From: Desulfonatronum sp.
GTDB lineage: Bacteria; Desulfobacterota; Desulfovibrionia; Desulfovibrionales; Desulfonatronaceae
Assembly: GCA_007127655.1 (NCBI GenBank)
Contig: SKYX01000391.1
Span: 1-13,278 of the forward strand
Direction: 5' to 3'
DNA length: 13,278 nucleotides
Part shown: piece after piece, positions 6,439 through 13,278 of the stretch
How positions within the stretch are numbered: the first letter of the stretch is position 1
Layout: each line of letters begins with the position of its first letter
Translations under genes and position numbers: made by a program
The notes under the pieces: model-generated
What the model saw: only the letters and a program-made list of their open reading frames with translations
Told to the model about the DNA's origin: nothing
Database searches by the model: none

Positions 6439-7179
6439 TCACGACGCAACCCGCGCCGGACGCTCACCGAAAATCCGCGTCCCGATCCGCACCATTGTCG
6501 CCCCTTCGGCAATAGCCTGGGGAAAGTCATCCGTCGTGCCCATGGACAGCTCCGGCAACCACAACCCGGTTTGTCTCTGAACAGCGTCCCGCAACCTCCG
6601 CAGCTCGCCGAAAAGACGCTGCTTGTGCGCCAAATCCAATTCAAAGGGCGGCAGGGCCATCAACCCGCGCAAGGCCAACCCGGATAATCCGCCGACATGC
6701 TCCGCCAAAGCCGGAAGCCCTCCCGGAGCTATTCCGCCCTTTTGCGACTCGTCTCCAAGGTTGACCTGAATGAGGACATCAAGCACTTGGCTTTTGGCTT
6801 GGAACCTTTCATGCAAATCCAAAGCCAAAGCCGCGTTGTCGAGACCATGAAACAGAATAAAGTTTCCGGGCAGGTATTTGACCTTATTGCGTTGCAACCT
6901 GCCCAAAAAGTGCCATCGCAGGTCCGGAAGACGGATTTCCCGCTGCTTGGCCAGCGCCTCCTGGACGTAATTTTCGCCGAAATCGCGCTGTCCCGCTTCA
7001 GCCAAGGCCGCCACGGCTGCCGCGGGCTGATACTTGGACACGGCGACGATCCGGACCTTCTCCGATTTTCGGCCGTGGCGAACGGCGAGTTCAGCAACCA
7101 TTTGTCGGGTTCGCGCATACCGCTCACGCAAACCCGCCGCACGCTCCTCGCCCTCATGAGCATCCACTCCCGTCGTCAC
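6439..7179 (-). CDS. yggS: YggS/PLPBP family pyridoxal phosphate homeostasis protein
   Basis: PLP-binding protein with the alanine-racemase-like TIM barrel fold but no known catalysis; it buffers PLP and affects amino acid and keto acid pools in other bacteria. The protein has 246 residues, slightly longer than the usual 230 or so because of an N-terminal extension. PLP would bind Lys49 in VAVSKYQP. Other family motifs are DFGENYVQEA (67-76), WHFLGRLQRNKVK (89-101), LSMGTTDDF (211-219) and the C-terminal GATMVRIGTRIFGER. The start is GTG at 7177-7179 after a GGGGGGAG ribosome site. The start region reads ATGTGACG, so an ATG in another frame meets a stop at once. The heptamer array lies 21 bases upstream. 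The gene is divergent from the PLP-dependent aminotransferase and may be cotranscribed with motA. Confidence 0.94.
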   Translation of the reverse strand: MTTGVDAHEGEERAAGLRERYARTRQMVAELAVRHGRKSEKVRIVAVSKYQPAAAVAALAEAGQRDFGENYVQEALAKQREIRLPDLRWHFLGRLQRNKVKYLPGNFILFHGLDNAALALDLHERFQAKSQVLDVLIQVNLGDESQKGGIAPGGLPALAEHVGGLSGLALRGLMALPPFELDLAHKQRLFGELRRLRDAVQRQTGLWLPELSMGTTDDFPQAIAEGATMVRIGTRIFGERPARVAS

Positions 7180-7198
7180 ATTCTCCCCCCTTCCGCCT

Positions 7199-7251
<53 letters not shown>

Positions 7252-7277
7252 CTCAAAACGTCCACCTTGAATCGTTC

Positions 7278-7289
7278 ACCCGCGCGGGT
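7278..7289. promoter_or_regulatory. 12-bp palindrome, possible operator
   Basis: ACCCGCGCGGGT is a perfect palindrome located in the divergent yggS/aminotransferase spacer, about 25 bases upstream of the sigma-54-like element. It could be a dimeric regulator site, but a GC-rich palindrome of this size may also occur by chance. Confidence 0.25.
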
Positions 7290-7313
7290 CAATACGTGAG
7301 CTGAAAAACACCC

Positions 7314-7329
7314 TGGCGGGCCTTGTGCT
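7314..7329 (+). promoter_or_regulatory. Candidate sigma-54 (-24/-12) promoter for the aminotransferase operon
   Basis: TGGCGGGCCTTGTGCT has GG at 7315-7316 and GC at 7327-7328 with exactly 10 bases between, as sigma-54 requires. The -24 half TGGC is good; the -12 half TGTGCT departs from TTGCW by one base. The predicted start would be near 7340, leaving a leader of about 75 bases before the aminotransferase ATG. The operon encodes a sigma-54 activator, so autoregulation would make sense. The match is imperfect and such patterns occur by chance in GC-rich DNA. Confidence 0.25.
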
Positions 7330-7416
7330 AGGCCGACCTTTGGAGTTAGAAAACCGTGTTGCACGGCTCAATACCGGACCATCGTCGTCCGCCAATTCCT
7401 TTTTTCAGGAGAACCC

Positions 7417-8613
7417 ATGCATATCGCCCAAAAAATTCGCTCCATACCCCCTTCGGCCACCCTGGCCGTGAACGCCAAGGCTCAGGAACTGACGGCCCAG
7501 GGAAAAAAAATCATCAGCCTGGCCGTCGGCGAACCGGACTTTCCCACCCCCGAGCATGTCCGCCAAGCGGCCAAAGATGCCCTGGACGAGGGATTCACCC
7601 GCTACACCCCGGTACCCGGCATTCCGGCCCTGCGCAAGGCCGTGGCCGACTACTTCGCCGGGATCGCCGGCCAGGACGAGCTGCCCGCCGAGGCGACCAT
7701 GATCTGCAACGGCGGCAAGCACGCCTTGTACAACCTGTTCCAGGCCCTGCTGGAGCCCGGCGACCCGGTACTGATCCCCGCGCCCTACTGGGTCAGTTAT
7801 CCGCCCATGGTGCTGCTGGCCGAAGGCAAGCCAACCGTCATCCCCTCCACCCCGGAACGGCGCTTCCTGATCACGCCTGAAGACCTGGAACGCCACGCCC
7901 CCCAAGGGGGCCAAGGGGTTCAAGGTGCCAGGGTACTCCTGCTCAATTCCCCCTCCAACCCCACCGGATGCCACTATTCCCAGGACGAACTGGACGCCCT
8001 GATCGGCTGGGCCCTGGAGCGGGACATCTTCGTGATCTCCGATGAAATCTACGACCAGTTGGTCTACCCGCCTGCTCGTCCCAGCAGCGCGGTCTCCTGG
8101 TGGGTCAAATTTCCGGACAAGGTCGCGGTGGTCAACGGCCTGTCCAAGTCCATGGCCATGACCGGCTGGCGGATCGGCTACGTCCTGGCCCACCCGGACC
8201 TGATCAAGGCCATGGTCCGCATCCAGGGCCAGAGCACGTCCAACGTCTGCTCCATTACCCAGAAGGCCGCCCTGGCCGCCCTGACCGGCCCCATGGACAG
8301 CCTCCGGGAGATGCGCGTCGCGTTCCAGCGCCGCCGGGATCTGGCCCTGGAGAAGATAACCTCCTGGCCCGGAGTGGTCTGTCCCAAGCCGGACGGAGCC
8401 TTCTACCTGTTCCCTCGCCTGGACGCCCTGTTCACCAAGAACCGAAACAATTCCGCAGCCTTGTGTACATACATTCTGGAGCGGGCCGGCGTGGCCCTGG
8501 TCCCCGGGGTCGCCTTTGGAGACGACCGCTGCGTGCGCTTCTCCTACGCCCTGGACGATGAAACCCTGGTCACGGCCCTGGATTTGGTCCAGAAGGCCCT
8601 TCTGGACGCGTAA
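7417..8613 (+). CDS. Class I aminotransferase, AspB-like (probable aspartate aminotransferase)
   Basis: PLP-dependent fold type I aminotransferase that probably transfers the amino group between aspartate and 2-oxoglutarate. The protein has 398 residues, the normal length. Visible family features are VGEPDFPTP (37-45), the substrate loop YTPVPGIPALR, NSPSNPTG with Asn181, SDEIYDQLVY with Asp209 and Tyr212, the PLP Lys244 in GLSKSMAMTGWR with Arg252, and the C-terminal VRFSYA containing the carboxylate-binding Arg. A short Gly/Gln-rich stretch (161-171, HAPQGGQGVQG) is inserted before the strand leading to Asn181. The ATG at 7417 follows AGGAGA at 5 bases. The next gene begins 6 bases after its stop, so it heads an operon with a two-component system. 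Exact substrate cannot be fixed from sequence; other keto acids are possible. Confidence 0.92.
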   Translation: MHIAQKIRSIPPSATLAVNAKAQELTAQGKKIISLAVGEPDFPTPEHVRQAAKDALDEGFTRYTPVPGIPALRKAVADYFAGIAGQDELPAEATMICNGGKHALYNLFQALLEPGDPVLIPAPYWVSYPPMVLLAEGKPTVIPSTPERRFLITPEDLERHAPQGGQGVQGARVLLLNSPSNPTGCHYSQDELDALIGWALERDIFVISDEIYDQLVYPPARPSSAVSWWVKFPDKVAVVNGLSKSMAMTGWRIGYVLAHPDLIKAMVRIQGQSTSNVCSITQKAALAALTGPMDSLREMRVAFQRRRDLALEKITSWPGVVCPKPDGAFYLFPRLDALFTKNRNNSAALCTYILERAGVALVPGVAFGDDRCVRFSYALDDETLVTALDLVQKALLDA

Positions 8614-8619
8614 CCACCC

Positions 8620-10065
8620 TTGAAAACCAAGATCACCTTCGGCCCCAGGCCGTTTCAGCCCGTCAAATTCCTGTCATGGAGTTCGCTGGTGCTGATTCTG
8701 GCGGTGAACCTGCTCCTGTCCGTGTTCATCGCCAACTCCGCCCGCCAGACCATGCTGGAAAAGAACCAGGAGTTCGCCATTCTGTTGGCCGAAAACCTGA
8801 ACCATCAGATTTTTCAGCGCTTCACCCTGCCCACGGTGATCGGCTTCGGTCGGATCGAGCTGCGCAATCCGGCCCAATACGAACGGCTGGACCAGATCGT
8901 GCTGTCCACGATCCACAGTTTCCATGTCCTGGAAGTCCGCATCTACGACTTCGAACACGAGATCGCCTACTCCACCAACCAAGAATTGGTGGGCAAAACC
9001 GAAGCCGCGGGCAAGGCTGTGCGGCAAGCCCTGGAACCTGGCGTTTCCAGTTTCGAGCTGGTCAGCCGCGTCTCTTCCTGGTGGGCCATGTTCTCCCTGG
9101 AACTGGCCCCGGAAAGCTTCGTTCTGCGGACCATCTACCCGCTACGGGCCGAACGCGGGTTCGACCCGGTGACCGGGCCGGGGCCGATCATGGGCGCGCT
9201 GGAATTCACCCAGGACATTACCGACGACTACGAGGCCGTGCTCCTGTTTCAGTTGCTGATCCTTGCCGCCTCCTTTGCCTCATCCCTGGTGCTCTTTTCC
9301 GTGCTCTACCTGATCATCCGCCGGGCCGCCGGGACCATTGCCAAGCGGGCCGAAGAAAAGGAACGACTGGAGCGGGAACTGCATCAAAATGAAAAGCTGG
9401 CCAGCATGGGCCGGACCGTCGCCAGCATCGCCCACGAAATCCGCAACCCCCTGGGCATCATCCGCAGCACGTCCGAACTGCTCATGAAGCGCTCCCAGAA
9501 CAAGGGCGACGATGCGGACACGCAACAGACCCGCCTGCTCAAGGCGATTTTCGACGAGTCCCTGCGGCTGTCTCAAACCGTCAACGACTTTCTGGACTAT
9601 GCCCGGCCCAAGGCCCCGAACAAGGCCAACGTCGACCTGTCTCAAGTCCTGGACCAGGTCCTGGCCTTCTGGGAGCACGAGATGGCTGACAAAGGCGTGA
9701 AGGTCCACCGTACCGACACCGCCGGGTTGACGGTCATGGGCGACAAGGACCTGCTCTACCGCGCCGTCTACAACATTCTGGCCAACGCCTTGCAAGCCAT
9801 GAGCGGACCAGGGGCCATCCACATTTCCACACAAAAAGACTCCGCGGGCGTCACGCTGACCATCCGGGACACCGGACCCGGCATCCCGACGCAGCTTGCC
9901 GACAAAATCCTGGACCCCTTCTTCACCACCAAGGAGAAAGGCACGGGGCTCGGCCTGTCCATCGTCAACAGCATCCTGCGCAGCCATGACGCCCGGCTCG
10001 AACTGGCAAATTATCCCCAGGGCGGCGCGGAAGTCCGAATGATTTTTCCGGAAGGGGAGAAATAA
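8620..10065 (+). CDS. Membrane sensor histidine kinase, NtrB/ZraS-like
   Basis: Two-component sensor kinase of 481 residues. The order is a first transmembrane helix (about 19-38), a periplasmic sensor region of about 165 residues resembling a Cache/PDC domain (VLEVRIYDFEHEIAYSTNQE), a second helix (about 207-233), a short coiled coil (240-262), HisKA with phosphoacceptor His272 in SIAHEIRNP, and HATPase with N box Asn385/Asn389, DTGPGIP (417-423), DPFFTTKEKGTGLGL (432-446). The start is TTG at 8620-8622, the first possible start in this frame since a stop lies at 8611-8613. No clear Shine-Dalgarno is present, so translation is probably coupled to the aminotransferase 6 bases upstream. Its regulator follows after one base. 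The ligand is unknown; linkage suggests an amino or keto acid. Confidence 0.93.
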   Translation: MKTKITFGPRPFQPVKFLSWSSLVLILAVNLLLSVFIANSARQTMLEKNQEFAILLAENLNHQIFQRFTLPTVIGFGRIELRNPAQYERLDQIVLSTIHSFHVLEVRIYDFEHEIAYSTNQELVGKTEAAGKAVRQALEPGVSSFELVSRVSSWWAMFSLELAPESFVLRTIYPLRAERGFDPVTGPGPIMGALEFTQDITDDYEAVLLFQLLILAASFASSLVLFSVLYLIIRRAAGTIAKRAEEKERLERELHQNEKLASMGRTVASIAHEIRNPLGIIRSTSELLMKRSQNKGDDADTQQTRLLKAIFDESLRLSQTVNDFLDYARPKAPNKANVDLSQVLDQVLAFWEHEMADKGVKVHRTDTAGLTVMGDKDLLYRAVYNILANALQAMSGPGAIHISTQKDSAGVTLTIRDTGPGIPTQLADKILDPFFTTKEKGTGLGLSIVNSILRSHDARLELANYPQGGAEVRMIFPEGEK

Positions 10066-10066
10066 C

Positions 10067-11440
10067 ATGTCCAACCACGTCCTCGTGCTCGACGACGAGC
10101 AAAACTACCTGCTGCTGCTGGAAACCCTGCTCGGCGACGAAAACTACACCGTCACCGCGCTCCAGGACCCGGAACTGGCCCTGGCCTTCCTGGAGGAATC
10201 CGAAGTGGACGTGATCATCACGGACATGAAGATGCCCAAGATGTCCGGCCAGGACGTGCTGGCCCACGTTCAGAAAAACTACCCACACATCCCGGTGCTG
10301 ATCATGACCGCCTACGGGTCCATCGACGCCGCGGTGGTGGCCATGCGCCACGGGGCCTTCGACTACATCACCAAGCCCTTTGCCAACGACGAAATAACTC
10401 TCGCGGTGCGCAAGGCCGCCCAGCTGGCCCAAGCCCAGCGCCGCTACAGCCTGCTTTCCGAGAGCCTGGAGCAACGCTACGGCATGCACCAGATCATCGG
10501 TCGGAGCAAGGCCATGCGGCGGGTCCTGGACATGGTCGACCGAGCCGCGCCCAGCAAGAGCACGGTCCTGATCACCGGCGAGTCCGGAACCGGCAAGGAA
10601 CTCATTGCCAAGGCCATCCATTTCACCTCCCCCCGCAAAAAAGGGCCGTTCATTTCCGTGAACTGCATGGCCCTGAACCCCGGGGTCCTGGAAAGCGAGC
10701 TGTTCGGCCACGAAAAAGGCTCCTTCACCGGGGCCGTGGCCCTCAAGCGCGGCCGCTTTGAACTGGCCCACGGCGGGACGCTGTTTTTGGACGAAATCGG
10801 TGAATTGTCCCAGGATTTACAGGTCAAACTCCTGCGCGTGCTCCAGGAACGCAGCTTCGAGCGGGTGGGCGGTGCCGAGTCCATCAGTGTGGACATCCGG
10901 ATCGTCACGGCCACCAATAAAGACTTACAGGCCGCGGTCCACTCCGGCCAGTTTCGCGAGGACCTCTTCTATCGCCTGAACGTGGTCCAGGTCCCCCTGC
11001 CGCCTCTGCGAGAACGCCGGGAGGACATCCCGCTGCTGGCAGCCCATTTCCTGAAAAAATTCTCCGAGGAGAATGCCGGTCACGTCAAGGGCTTTACCGC
11101 GGACGTCATCGACTATCTCACGGCCTACGAATGGCCGGGCAACGTCCGCCAGTTGGAGAACGTGGTGGAACGCTGCGTGGTCATGGCCGGGGACGAGATG
11201 GTCCGGGTGGACGACCTGCCGCCGGAGATCAAGGACGAGGAGGCCCAGTTCAAAAGCGCCGTGGATCTGCTCCCGGCCCGCCTGAACCTGGCTGACACCC
11301 TGGAAAAAATCGAAGCCGCCCTGATCCGCCGCGCCCTGGTCCACACCAACTTCGTCCAGGTCAAAACCGCGGACATGCTCGGCATCTCCAAGAGCCTGCT
11401 GCAATACAAGCTGAAAAAGTATAAATTGACGGGGAATTGA
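10067..11440 (+). CDS. NtrC-family sigma-54-dependent response regulator
   Basis: Cognate regulator of the preceding kinase, predicted to bind DNA and activate sigma-54 RNA polymerase when phosphorylated. The protein has 457 residues. The receiver domain (1-120) has phosphoacceptor Asp53 (ITDMKMP) with acidic residues at 9-10, Thr81 and Lys103. The AAA+ domain (about 142-375) has Walker A GESGTGKE (171-178), the sigma-54 contact loop GSFTGA (218-223, Ser in place of the more common Ala), Walker B GTLFLDE (237-243) and WPGNVRQLEN (356-365). A Fis-type helix-turn-helix lies at about 434-455. ATG at 10067 starts one base after the kinase stop, with GGAAGGGGAG upstream, so the two are translated together. 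It ends the operon; 21 bases later it meets the convergent vapC. All catalytic motifs are intact. Confidence 0.95.
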   Translation: MSNHVLVLDDEQNYLLLLETLLGDENYTVTALQDPELALAFLEESEVDVIITDMKMPKMSGQDVLAHVQKNYPHIPVLIMTAYGSIDAAVVAMRHGAFDYITKPFANDEITLAVRKAAQLAQAQRRYSLLSESLEQRYGMHQIIGRSKAMRRVLDMVDRAAPSKSTVLITGESGTGKELIAKAIHFTSPRKKGPFISVNCMALNPGVLESELFGHEKGSFTGAVALKRGRFELAHGGTLFLDEIGELSQDLQVKLLRVLQERSFERVGGAESISVDIRIVTATNKDLQAAVHSGQFREDLFYRLNVVQVPLPPLRERREDIPLLAAHFLKKFSEENAGHVKGFTADVIDYLTAYEWPGNVRQLENVVERCVVMAGDEMVRVDDLPPEIKDEEAQFKSAVDLLPARLNLADTLEKIEAALIRRALVHTNFVQVKTADMLGISKSLLQYKLKKYKLTGN

Positions 11441-11461
11441 ACGGCTCGAACGGCCGAATGA

Positions 11462-11845
11462 TCAGCGAAGCAGGCAAACGGGACCGCCATACGCGCCGAC
11501 ATGCTCGTCCGCCGTCAAAAGGGCGACGTCCTCGTAGCGGGCTTGGGCGATCAAGAGACGGTCAAACGGATCATTGTGAAGAAGAGGTAAATCGACGGTT
11601 GTTGCTGCATGGTCGGCGGAGACGGGCAACACGATCATCCGGGCTTCTCGAATCGATGCCAGCAACAGGCGAGGCGCGACATGGAGCTTGCCCAGTTTGT
11701 ATTTAATCGCGACTTCCCAAATGGAGGCGACACTGACCAGGCATGTCGCTTCCTTGATCCGCTTGCACCCGGAAGCGCTCAACCGAGGATGCCCGGCAAG
11801 CCACCAGAGAACGATGTGCGTATCCAGCAAAAGCTTCGCCGTCAT
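11462..11845 (-). CDS. vapC: VapC-type PIN-domain toxin
   Basis: Probable ribonuclease toxin of a type II toxin-antitoxin module. The protein has 127 residues, typical for VapC. The four acidic residues of the PIN active site are visible: Asp8 (LLLDTH), Glu44 (SIWEVAIK), Asp95 with nearby Asp92 (HNDPFDRLLIAQA) and Asp113 (LLTADEHV). The pattern MTAKLLLDTHIVLWWLAG is typical of PIN toxins paired with Phd-like antitoxins. The ATG overlaps the stop of the antitoxin gene by four bases (ATGA), so translation is coupled. It is convergent with the response regulator gene, with 21 bases between. The RNA target cannot be predicted. The toxin looks active by residue content. Confidence 0.93.
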   Translation of the reverse strand: MTAKLLLDTHIVLWWLAGHPRLSASGCKRIKEATCLVSVASIWEVAIKYKLGKLHVAPRLLLASIREARMIVLPVSADHAATTVDLPLLHNDPFDRLLIAQARYEDVALLTADEHVGAYGGPVCLLR

Positions 11846-12099
11846 GAAGCGTTTCCAGGGTGAAAATTGAACAGGGCCGCAACCTCTGCTTCCACCTCCG
11901 GAGAAAAAGCCGCGTCAAGTTCATCGGCTGAAATGTCCAAGCAGTGATAGCCCGTGGTGCGATGATTGGGTTCCGCAAGCGGGGTCAGCCGGACAAGAGG
12001 TTTGCCGGAACTGAAAAGCAGAACGTGTTCTCCGGCCAACGCCGCCTGCATCAATTGAAAAATCTGTGTATCACGATCATCAACATGAACTTCCAACAT
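11842..12099 (-). CDS. Phd/YefM-like antitoxin partner of VapC
   Basis: Small protein of 85 residues directly upstream of the PIN toxin and overlapping it by four bases. The N-terminal part (MLEVHVDDRDTQIFQLMQAALAGEHVLL, then SSGKPLVRLTPL) matches the Phd/YefM plan, in which an N-terminal DNA-binding domain ends in a GKPVARL-like strand. The C-terminal part, with SADELDAAFSPEVEAEVAALFN, would be the toxin-binding tail. It should neutralize the toxin and repress its own promoter. The ATG at 12097-12099 follows a run of six G on the sense strand with 5 bases of spacing. A promoter with a flanking inverted repeat lies directly upstream. The exact antitoxin subfamily is inferred from the motif and from pairing. 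Confidence 0.85.
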   Translation of the reverse strand: MLEVHVDDRDTQIFQLMQAALAGEHVLLFSSGKPLVRLTPLAEPNHRTTGYHCLDISADELDAAFSPEVEAEVAALFNFHPGNAS

Positions 12100-12113
12100 A
12101 AATACCCCCCTTT

Positions 12114-12144
12114 ACTTCGAGTGTATGGGGAACCGGTCCGAAGT
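12114..12144. promoter_or_regulatory. Inverted repeat at the antitoxin promoter; probable operator
   Basis: ACTTCG at 12114-12119 and CGAAGT at 12139-12144 form a perfect 6-bp inverted repeat centred at 12129. The longer arms match at 8 of 10 positions. One arm lies just downstream of the -10 and the other overlaps the -35 of the antitoxin promoter, as expected for autorepression by an antitoxin or toxin-antitoxin complex. The palindrome ACCGGT (12132-12137) lies inside. Confidence 0.45.
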
Positions 12145-12147
12145 CAA
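12120..12147 (-). promoter_or_regulatory. Sigma-70 promoter of the toxin-antitoxin module
   Basis: On the minus strand TTGACT (12147-12142, five of six matches to the -35 consensus) is followed after 16 bases by TACACT (12125-12120, four of six matches to the -10). Transcription would start about 15 bases before the antitoxin ATG, giving a very short leader. It is the best sigma-70-like promoter I find in the window. Confidence 0.5.
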
Positions 12148-12170
12148 CCCCACACCCAAAGCAGCCGATC

Positions 12171-13278
12171 ATGACTGATTCCGGGACCCAAAATCCGCGA
12201 TCCACGGACCCGCCCTCCCCCGTCACCCTGCACGCCGAGGTCAACGGCGTGACCTTCTTCAACCCGGAGAACGGCTACGCCGTGCTGCGGATCAAGGTCC
12301 GGGACGAGCCGGGGATCGTCACCGCGGTGGGCAATGTGGTTCAGGTCAAGCCCGGGGAGATGCTCAATCTGAGCGGACAGTGGAAAGAACACCCCAAGTA
12401 TGGGCGGCAGTTCCAGATCGAGACCCTTGAGCCGCTGCTGCCGGCCGGGGTCAACGCCATCCGCCGCTATCTGGCCTCCGGGCAGCTCAAGGGCGTAGGC
12501 CCGACCCTGGCCGAGCGGCTGATCAGGCAGTTCAAGGACAAGACCCTGGACATCATCGACACGGATCCGGACCAGCTCCTGCGGGTGGACGGCATCGGCC
12601 CGTCCAAGCTGAAAAAGATCGTCCAGTCCTGGGAAGAACAGCACCATGTCCGGGCCCTGATTCTCTTCCTCCAGGAACACGACGTCTCCCCGGCCCTGGC
12701 CGCGCGCATCCATCGCCACTACGGCCCCCAGGCCCTGCACAAGGTGCGCGAGAACCCGTATGATCTGGCCTACGAGGTCCACGGTATCGGTTTCAAGACC
12801 GCGGACGTCATCGCTCTGAAACTGGGGTTCGCCCCGGACTGCCGGGAACGGTTGGAAGCGGCCCTGGTTTTCGTGCTCTTCCAGTTCAGCGAGTCCGGGC
12901 ATCTTTTCGCGCCCCTGGACGAGCTGCTGGAAAAAACCTCGGCCTTGCTCGGCGGCGCACCGGCTGAATCCCTGCAAGGCGCTCTGGAGATCCTCAAGGA
13001 GCGCAAGCGGGTGATTCTGGAGGAACTTCCGGCCCAGGGTCTGGGCACGGTGGTCTACCTGGGCCATTTTCACCGCTGGGAAAAGGAAATCGCCCAGCGC
13101 CTCCAAGGCCTGATCGAGCACCCCACGGGCCTGGACGCCAAAAAACTGCGCGTCGTGCTCAAACAGCTGGAGGCCCGGCACCGGATCACCCTCTCGCCGC
13201 AACAGCACCAGGCCGTGGAGGACGCCTGCCTGAACAAGGTCTTCATCCTCACCGGCGGTCCGGGCACGGGCAAGACCA
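12171..13278 (+). CDS. recD2: RecD2-type 5'-3' DNA helicase, 5' part
   Basis: Superfamily 1B helicase of the RecD2 group, found outside RecBCD and linked to DNA repair and replication stability. The window holds the first 369 codons and one base; the gene continues beyond the edge. Visible features are the N-terminal OB-like domain (about 18-90, EVNGVTFFNPENGYAVLRIK), helix-hairpin-helix motifs (LKGVGPTLAERLI at 106-118, LRVDGIGPSKLKKI at 137-150, and YEVHGIGFKTADVIALKLG at 201-219), a Q-motif-like LSPQQHQAVE (341-350) and Walker A GGPGTGKT at 362-369, exactly at the window end. Family members have roughly 700-800 residues, so about half is missing. The ATG at 12171 has no good ribosome site; no better upstream start exists in frame. 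It is divergent from the toxin-antitoxin module, sharing a 71-base spacer. Confidence 0.94.
   Translation, partial: MTDSGTQNPRSTDPPSPVTLHAEVNGVTFFNPENGYAVLRIKVRDEPGIVTAVGNVVQVKPGEMLNLSGQWKEHPKYGRQFQIETLEPLLPAGVNAIRRYLASGQLKGVGPTLAERLIRQFKDKTLDIIDTDPDQLLRVDGIGPSKLKKIVQSWEEQHHVRALILFLQEHDVSPALAARIHRHYGPQALHKVRENPYDLAYEVHGIGFKTADVIALKLGFAPDCRERLEAALVFVLFQFSESGHLFAPLDELLEKTSALLGGAPAESLQGALEILKERKRVILEELPAQGLGTVVYLGHFHRWEKEIAQRLQGLIEHPTGLDAKKLRVVLKQLEARHRITLSPQQHQAVEDACLNKVFILTGGPGTGKT

Noticed and set aside
5330..6580. 416-codon plus-strand frame across motA
   Set aside because: Shadow of motA and the start of the MotB paralog in GC-rich DNA; histidine- and glutamine-rich composition with no domain.
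11441..11461. Bidirectional terminator between the response regulator gene and vapC
   Set aside because: Only a 4-bp stem (CGGC/GCCG) can be drawn and there is no T or A tract.
12144..13208. 354-codon minus-strand frame opposite recD2
   Set aside because: The plus strand encodes a clear RecD2 N-terminal half up to Walker A, so this frame is a shadow.

Overview
The window is GC-rich chromosomal DNA from a motile Gram-negative bacterium. The gene order motA, two motB-like genes, fliL, fliM, fliN, fliO, fliP, fliQ, together with an aminotransferase, histidine kinase and NtrC-type regulator block, resembles what I know of sulfate reducers of the order Desulfovibrionales (Desulfonatronum- or Desulfomicrobium-like). 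This assignment is inference from gene order and protein character; no marker gene here proves it.

Layout. (1) 1-154: end of the flagellar unit, with hairpins but no gene. (2) 155-6349, minus strand, read from right to left: stator genes motA, a degenerate MotB paralog and a canonical motB; then fliL; the switch genes fliM and fliN; and the export-gate genes fliO, fliP and fliQ. Spacing is tight or overlapping except between fliP and fliQ, where about 220 bases hold two short-period repeat arrays. (3) 6439-7179, minus strand: yggS, a PLP homeostasis protein, directly upstream of motA and possibly in the same transcript. (4) 7180-7416: divergent intergenic region with a perfect seven-copy heptamer array, a 12-bp palindrome and a weak sigma-54 promoter candidate. 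(5) 7417-11440, plus strand: operon of an AspB-type aminotransferase, a membrane histidine kinase and a sigma-54 activator response regulator. (6) 11462-12099, minus strand: a Phd/VapC-type toxin-antitoxin module with its own promoter and a likely operator. (7) 12171-13278, plus strand: the 5' part of recD2, cut by the window end inside its Walker A motif.

How the genes work together. The minus-strand block encodes the flagellar stator (MotA and MotB-type subunits with FliL), the cytoplasmic switch (FliM, FliN) and part of the type III export gate (FliO, FliP, FliQ); fliR is not next to fliQ. The plus-strand kinase and regulator form a cognate pair expected to activate sigma-54 promoters, and their close linkage to an aminotransferase suggests a metabolic signal.

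The observation most worth following is the MotB pair. The copy next to motA has lost both the ion-binding Asp (Gly23) and the Asp of the peptidoglycan-binding GHTD motif (GHTS), while the second copy keeps both. The other unusual signal is the repeat family based on GACTCCT/GAATTCT, found at two sites. On the transcribed strand its units read AGGAGTC, so the array upstream of yggS places a tandem row of Shine-Dalgarno-like cores in the leader.
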